Below, piece by piece: positions 17,923 through 22,280 of a DNA stretch of 22,280 nt. The first letter of the stretch is position 1; each line of letters starts with the position of its first letter. The DNA comes from CALKHQ01 sp050329975 (GTDB lineage Bacteria; Pseudomonadota; Alphaproteobacteria; CALKHQ01). The position numbers were made by a program, and so were the translations under genes. The stretch covers positions 1 through 22,280 of the forward strand of contig JBHJOG010000118.1 of the NCBI GenBank assembly GCA_050329975.1. The letters run 5' to 3'. The notes under the pieces were generated by a model that was given only the letters and a program-made list of their open reading frames with translations, did not search any database and was not told the DNA's origin.

Positions 17923-19940
17923 TAGAGCTTGCCGATCGCCGCCAGCCGCTCCCGCGCCGCCTCGGCCACCGCCGCCGCGGTGATGCCGAAATGGGGGAAC
18001 AGATCCTCGATCGGCCCGGAGGCGCCGAAGCCGGTCATGCCGACCGTAGCGCCGTTGACGCCGACGGTCCGGTCCCAACCCTGCATCAGCGCCGCTTCGA
18101 CCGCCACCCGGACGCCGCCGTCCGGCCCGAGCACCTGCGCCCGGTAGCGTTCATCCTGGCGTGCGAACAGCTCGAGGCAAGGGGCGGAGACGACGGCGAC
18201 GCGCAGGCCGTCGGCGGCCAGCGCCTCGGCCGCCTCTACGGCCAGCATCACCTCCGAGCCGGTGGCGATCAGGGTGACGTCGCGGGCGCCGCCCGGGTCG
18301 CGCAGCAGGTAGGCGCCGCGCGCGCAGCGGTTGGTGCTGTCGCCGTCGTCGCGCAGCGCCGGCAGGTTCTGGCGGGTGAGCGCGAGGACCGACGGACCGT
18401 CCTGGCGTGCGAGCGCCAGCGCCCAGCACTCCAGCGTCTCCATCGCGTCGGCCGGGCGGAACACCGCCATGTTGGGGATCGCGCGCAGGGCCGCCAGATG
18501 CTCCACCGGCTGGTGGGTCGGCCCGTCCTCGCCGAGCCCGATCGAATCGTGAGTCAGCACCTGGATGACGCGGATGCCCATCAGGGCGGCGAGCCTGAGC
18601 GCCGGGCGCATGTAGTCGCTGAACACCAGGAAGGTGCCGCCATAGGGGATCAGACCGCCGTGCAGCGCGATGCCGTTGATCGCAGCCGCCATGCCGTGTT
18701 CGCGGACGCCGTAATAGACGTAGCCGCCGCGATAGTCGCCGGCCTTCACCGGGTCCATCGCGAAGGCCTTGGTGCGGGTGTTGTTGGATCCGGTCAGGTC
18801 GGCCGAACCGCCGAGCAGCTCGGGGATCACCGGCGCCAGCGCCTCCAGCGCCTGTTGCGAGGCGACCCGGGTGGCCAGTTTGGGCATGTCGGCGGCGAGC
18901 TGCTGCTTGGCCGCCTGCACCGCATGGCCCAGGGCCTCCGGCAACGTGCCGGCGAAGCGGCGCTCGAACTCGTGCCGGGTCCGGCTGTCTGCCGCCTGCA
19001 GCCGCCGGGTCCAGTCCCCGCGGGCGGCGGCGCCGCGGGCGGCCGTGCCGCGCCAGGCGGCGACGATGTGGTTCGGCAGCTCGAACGGCGGCCAGCTCCA
19101 GCCCAGGGCCTCGCGGGCGGCGGCGATGGCCTTGCCGCCCAGCGCCTTGCCGTGGACGTCGGCGGTGCCGGCGATGCCCTCCGGAGCGCCGAAGCCGATC
19201 ACGGTGCGGCAGGCGATCAGGCTCGGCCGGTCGGTTTTCCGCGCGGCTTCGATCGCCTTGCGGATCGCGGCCTCGTCATGGCCGTCGCAGGACTGGACGT
19301 GCCAGCCGCTGGCCGAGAAACGCTGCAGCTGGTCGTCCGACACCGACAGGTCGGTGGCGCCGTCGATCGAGATCCCGTTGTCGTCGAACAGCACGATCAG
19401 GCGTCCGAGCTTCAGGTGGCCGGCGAGCGACACCGCCTCGTGGCTGATCCCCTCCATCAGGCAGCCGTCGCCGGCGAAGACGTAGGTGTAGTGGTCGACC
19501 AGGTCGTCGCCGAACTCGGCATTCAGCCGGCGTTCGGCGAGCGCCATGCCGACCGCGTTGGCCAGACCCTGGCCCAGCGGGCCGGTGGTGGTCTCGATGC
19601 CGGTCGCGTGGCCGTATTCCGGATGCCCGGCGGTCTTCGAGCCGAGCTGGCGGAAGCGCCTGAGCTCGTCGATGGTCATGTCGGCATAGCCGGTGAGGTG
19701 CAGCACGGCATAGAGCAGCATCGAGCCGTGGCCGTTGGAGAGCACGAAGCGGTCGCGGTCCGGCCAGTGCGGGTCGGCGGGGTCGAAGCTGAGGAAATCG
19801 CGGAACAGGACGGTGGCGATGTCGGCCATGCCCATCGGCATGCCGGGATGGCCGGAATTGGCCTGTTCCACCGCGTCCATCGCCAGCGCACGGATGGCGT
19901 TGGCCATCTCCGCATGGGTAGCCTCGGCCGCTGCCGTCAT
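17922..19940 (-). CDS. tkt: Transketolase
   Basis: This 672-residue thiamine-diphosphate enzyme transfers two-carbon ketol units between sugar phosphates in the pentose phosphate pathway and the Calvin cycle. The ThDP/Mg-binding half has SGHPGMPMG (H31), SNGHGSMLLY (H71), the transketolase-specific TTGPLGQGLANAVGMA, and GDG at 157-159 followed by N188 in FDDNGISIDG. The pyrimidine-binding half carries YYGVREHGMAAAINGIA with the catalytic glutamate, TFLVFSDYMRPALRLAALM and THDSIGLGEDGPTHQPVE. Length is typical. GAGG precedes the ATG by six bases. It is upstream of gap on the same strand and 112 bases downstream of rpsA, behind a strong palindrome. Its stop codon is the edge of the two-hairpin element. 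Confidence 0.97.
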   Translation of the reverse strand: MTAAAEATHAEMANAIRALAMDAVEQANSGHPGMPMGMADIATVLFRDFLSFDPADPHWPDRDRFVLSNGHGSMLLYAVLHLTGYADMTIDELRRFRQLGSKTAGHPEYGHATGIETTTGPLGQGLANAVGMALAERRLNAEFGDDLVDHYTYVFAGDGCLMEGISHEAVSLAGHLKLGRLIVLFDDNGISIDGATDLSVSDDQLQRFSASGWHVQSCDGHDEAAIRKAIEAARKTDRPSLIACRTVIGFGAPEGIAGTADVHGKALGGKAIAAAREALGWSWPPFELPNHIVAAWRGTAARGAAARGDWTRRLQAADSRTRHEFERRFAGTLPEALGHAVQAAKQQLAADMPKLATRVASQQALEALAPVIPELLGGSADLTGSNNTRTKAFAMDPVKAGDYRGGYVYYGVREHGMAAAINGIALHGGLIPYGGTFLVFSDYMRPALRLAALMGIRVIQVLTHDSIGLGEDGPTHQPVEHLAALRAIPNMAVFRPADAMETLECWALALARQDGPSVLALTRQNLPALRDDGDSTNRCARGAYLLRDPGGARDVTLIATGSEVMLAVEAAEALAADGLRVAVVSAPCLELFARQDERYRAQVLGPDGGVRVAVEAALMQGWDRTVGVNGATVGMTGFGASGPIEDLFPHFGITAAAVAEAARERLAAIGKL

Positions 19941-19995
19941 CTGATGCCTCGCGCTTGGTAGGATTGGGCCTGGTCGGATCGGGCTCGGTGCGTAT

Positions 19996-20023
19996 GGGCC
20001 GGAGCGCAGCTGCGCTCCGGCCC
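19996..20023 (-). terminator. Perfect 28-bp palindrome after rpsA, probable terminator
   Basis: The half-site GGGCCGGAGCGCAG is followed at once by its exact reverse complement. As RNA this makes a 12-bp GC-rich stem with an AGCU loop, 29 bases after the rpsA stop and 55 bases before the tkt start. No run of T follows on the minus strand, so it is not a textbook intrinsic terminator. A T5 tract lies on the rpsA side of the stem instead. Confidence 0.55.
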
Positions 20024-20052
20024 GGCAGACGGGTCGGGAAAAACGCCCGCCG

Positions 20053-21762
20053 TCAGTCCTTCTTGTCTTCCTGGCCCTTGAGGGCGGCGCCGAGGATGTC
20101 GCCGAGGGTGGCGCCGCTGTCAGAGGAGCCGTACTGCTCCATCGCCGCCTTGTCCTCCTCGACCTCGCGCGCCTTGATCGACAGCATGATCCGGCGGCCG
20201 CCGCGGTCGATCTGGATCACCTTGGCATCCAGCTTCTCGCCGACCGCGAACCGGTCCGGCCGCTGCTCCGAACGGTCGCGGGCCAGGTCCGACTTGCGGA
20301 TCACGCCGACCGCGCCGTCGGCCAGCGCCACCTCGACCGCGCTCTCCAGGATCGCGCTGACGGTGCCGGTGACGACCTGGCCCTTCTTCAGGGCGCCGAG
20401 GCTGGACTCGAACGGGTCCTCGGCCAGCTGCTTGATGCCCAAGCTGATCCGCTCCTTGTCGGCGTCGATGTCGAGCACCTTGCACTTGACGACGTCGCCC
20501 TTGGAAAAGTCCTGCACCGCCTCGTCGCCGGGCTTTTCCCAGGACAGGTCGGACAGGTGGACCATGCCGTCGATGTCGCCCGGCAGGCCGACGAACAGGC
20601 CGAACTCGGTGATGTTCTTGATCGCGCCCTCGACGATCGAGCCCACCGGGTGGCTGCGCGCGATGTCCTCCCACGGGTTGGACAGGCACTGCTTCAGCCC
20701 CAGGCTGATACGGCGCTTCTGGCTGTCGACGTCGAGCACCATCACCTCGACCTCCTGGCTGGTCGAGACGATCTTGCCGGGGTCGACGTTCTTCTTGGTC
20801 CAGCTCATTTCCGAGACGTGGACCAGGCCTTCGATGCCCGGCTCCAGTTCGACGAACGCGCCGTAGTCGGTGATGTTGGTGACCCGGCCGACGAACTTGG
20901 TGCCCACCGGGTATTTCGCCTCGACACCCTCCCAGGGGTCGGCCTCGAGCTGCTTCATGCCCAGGCTGATGCGCTGGTTCTCCGGGTTGAAGCGGATCAC
21001 CTGCACCTTCACGCTCTGGCCGATCTGGAGGGCCTCGCTCGGGTGGTTGATCCGGCGCCAAGCGATGTCGGTCACGTGCAGCAGCCCGTCGACGCCGCCC
21101 AGGTCGACGAAGGCGCCGTAGTCGGTGATGTTCTTGACCACGCCGTTCAGGATCTGGCCTTCCTTCAGGTTGGCGACCAGCTCGGAACGCTGCTCGGCCC
21201 GGGTCTCTTCCAGCACGGCGCGGCGGGAAACCACGATGTTGCCGCGCGGGCGGTCCATCTTCAGGATCTGGAACGGCTGCTTGGTGCCCATCAGCGGGGT
21301 GACGTCGCGGACCGGGCGGATGTCGACCTGGCTGCCGGGCAGAAAGGCGACGGCGCCGTTCAGGTCGACGGTGAAGCCGCCCTTGACCCGGCCGAAGATG
21401 ATGCCGGTGACCCGGTCGCCCTTGTTGAACTGCTCCTCGAGCGCGTCCCAGGTCTCCTCGCGCTTCGCCTTCTCGCGCGACAGCATGGCTTCGCCCATGC
21501 GGTCTTCCATGCGCTCGACGAACACCTCGACCTGGTCGCCGACCTTCAGCTCGGGCATCCGGCCGTCCTCGGCGAACTCCTTCAAGTCGATCCGGCCCTC
21601 GGACTTGAGGCCCACGTCGATGGTCACGGCGTCGGAATCGATGGCGACGATGGTGCCGCGGATCACGGCGCCCTCGAAGACGGTGTCTTCGCCCATCGTC
21701 TCGTCGAGCAACGCGGCGAAATCTTCGAACTCTCGGTTTGCAGTCTGGGTTTCGGCGGTCAT
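20053..21762 (-). CDS. rpsA: 30S ribosomal protein S1
   Basis: This 569-residue protein binds mRNA and helps the small subunit unfold and start on structured messages. It shows six S1 (OB-fold) repeats. The first two, degenerate ribosome-binding repeats start around GTIVAIDSDAVTIDVGLKSEG and GDRVTGIIFGRVKGGFTVDL. The next ones carry the classical pattern NITDYGAFVDLGGVDGLLH, NITDYGAFVELEPGIEGLVH and NITEFGLFVGLPGDIDGMVH, and the last is SAILESAVEVALADGAVGVI. The C-terminus is a charged tail ending QEDKKD. The start at 21762 is chosen because AAGGA lies 7 bases upstream and family members begin MTAET-like; the frame stays open to 21891. It follows cmk on the same strand, the usual alphaproteobacterial order, but ihfB, often next, is replaced here by tkt. 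Confidence 0.97.
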   Translation of the reverse strand: MTAETQTANREFEDFAALLDETMGEDTVFEGAVIRGTIVAIDSDAVTIDVGLKSEGRIDLKEFAEDGRMPELKVGDQVEVFVERMEDRMGEAMLSREKAKREETWDALEEQFNKGDRVTGIIFGRVKGGFTVDLNGAVAFLPGSQVDIRPVRDVTPLMGTKQPFQILKMDRPRGNIVVSRRAVLEETRAEQRSELVANLKEGQILNGVVKNITDYGAFVDLGGVDGLLHVTDIAWRRINHPSEALQIGQSVKVQVIRFNPENQRISLGMKQLEADPWEGVEAKYPVGTKFVGRVTNITDYGAFVELEPGIEGLVHVSEMSWTKKNVDPGKIVSTSQEVEVMVLDVDSQKRRISLGLKQCLSNPWEDIARSHPVGSIVEGAIKNITEFGLFVGLPGDIDGMVHLSDLSWEKPGDEAVQDFSKGDVVKCKVLDIDADKERISLGIKQLAEDPFESSLGALKKGQVVTGTVSAILESAVEVALADGAVGVIRKSDLARDRSEQRPDRFAVGEKLDAKVIQIDRGGRRIMLSIKAREVEEDKAAMEQYGSSDSGATLGDILGAALKGQEDKKD

Positions 21763-21769
21763 GTACGGG

Positions 21770-21774
21770 TCCTT
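21770..21774 (-). promoter_or_regulatory. Ribosome binding site of rpsA
   Basis: The minus strand reads AAGGA seven bases before the ATG at 21762. It selects this start over the open upstream frame. Confidence 0.6.
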
Positions 21775-21953
21775 GAACGGTTCAAATGCATATTCCGGCC
21801 AGCCGGTTGGTTCCGGCGGTCTGCCCCGCCGGGTGCTCGCCCGGGGACGGGCGCCCGTGGGGGCCGTTGGCGCGATGGTTGCGTTCGTCACCTCCGCCGG
21901 CGCACCGCCAACCGGTACGCCGCCAGGGGCTCAGGCTAGGCTCAGGCCAGGTC

Positions 21954-22280
21954 TCAGGCCTGTGCCGGCTCGGGACCAGGGTCTCCGCGGCCGAGTCTGG
22001 ATAGGGCAATGCGCAGCACCACCGCGAAGGCGGCGTCTGCATCCAGGTCGGTCGTATCCACCCGGCAGGCGTCTTGCGCCGGCGCCATCGGCGAAACGTC
22101 ACGCGTCGCATCGCGTGCGTCCCGCTCCTTCATCTCTTGCAGGACGGCCGCGTATATAGCCTTCTCGCCGCGATCCCGCAACTCGTTCCAGCGCCGGCGG
22201 GCGCGAATCGCCACATCGGCGTCGACGTAGACCTTCACCTCGGCCTGCGGGCAGATCACGGTGCCGATGTCGCGGCCGTC
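21954..22280 (-). CDS. cmk: Cytidylate kinase, C-terminal part (cut by window edge)
   Basis: The last 108 residues of a CMP/dCMP kinase are present; the 5' half lies beyond the right edge. The first visible residues are DGRDIGTVICPQAEVKVYVD, the strongly conserved family stretch in which DGRDIGT contributes to CMP and phosphate binding. Next comes AIRARRRWNELRDRGE, the LID-like arginine-rich segment. A downstream RDVSPMAPAQDACRVDTTDLD corresponds to the family's D-x-x-R-x-x-x-P-L-x-x-A-x-D-A-x-x-x-D-(T/S) block. It converts CMP and dCMP to the diphosphates. The stop is 191 bases upstream of the rpsA start on the same strand. Confidence 0.93.
   Translation of the reverse strand, partial: DGRDIGTVICPQAEVKVYVDADVAIRARRRWNELRDRGEKAIYAAVLQEMKERDARDATRDVSPMAPAQDACRVDTTDLDADAAFAVVLRIALSRLGRGDPGPEPAQA

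Noticed and set aside
21763..21891. N-terminal extension of ribosomal protein S1
   Set aside because: The extension is Pro/Arg/Thr-rich and not found in S1 proteins, and a Shine-Dalgarno sequence supports the start at 21762.

Overview
The window is about 22 kb of very GC-rich, densely coding bacterial chromosome. The gene content points to an alphaproteobacterium, most likely in or near the Rhodospirillales: a RegB/RegA (ActS/ActR, PrrB/PrrA) redox two-component system, a cmk-rpsA pair, a Rhodospirillum-type encapsulated ferritin with its encapsulin shell, an alphaproteobacterial-type porin start and a pyruvate phosphate dikinase. No rRNA, tRNA, CRISPR array, transposase or integrase was seen. 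Genus-level placement is inference.

Layout, left to right. (1) 1-164 (-) is the signal peptide and first residues of an outer-membrane protein that runs off the left edge. A 316-base non-coding gap follows. (2) Three plus-strand genes come next: a YggS-type PLP homeostasis protein, a CNNM/CorC-type membrane protein with CBS domains, and acetyl-CoA synthetase. (3) Convergent with these is a minus-strand two-gene encapsulin operon, encapsulated ferritin then shell, with overlapping stop and start codons. (4) Divergent from it is a plus-strand protein that looks like a degenerate GGDEF-EAL fold. (5) On the minus strand, regB then regA. (6) On the plus strand, an exported SYLF-domain protein. (7) On the minus strand, read right to left: an FAD-dependent oxidoreductase, ppdK and a Nu-class-like glutathione transferase. 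(8) On the minus strand, a VapB45/VapC45-like toxin-antitoxin pair with a GTGA overlap. (9) On the minus strand, read right to left: cmk (cut by the right edge), rpsA, tkt and gap. A perfect 28-bp palindrome lies between rpsA and tkt, and a two-hairpin element starts at the tkt stop codon.

How the genes may work together. acsA, ppdK, tkt and gap are central carbon enzymes for acetate assimilation, the pyruvate/PEP interconversion and pentose/triose phosphate traffic. RegBA is the classical redox regulator of such metabolism in this class. The encapsulin-ferritin pair sequesters iron in a protein nanocompartment. The most interesting parts are the encapsulin operon with the apparently non-catalytic GGDEF-EAL-like protein divergent from it, the VapBC45-like module placed directly after gap, and the structured element between tkt and gap. 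Linking the EAL-like protein to the nanocompartment rests only on position.
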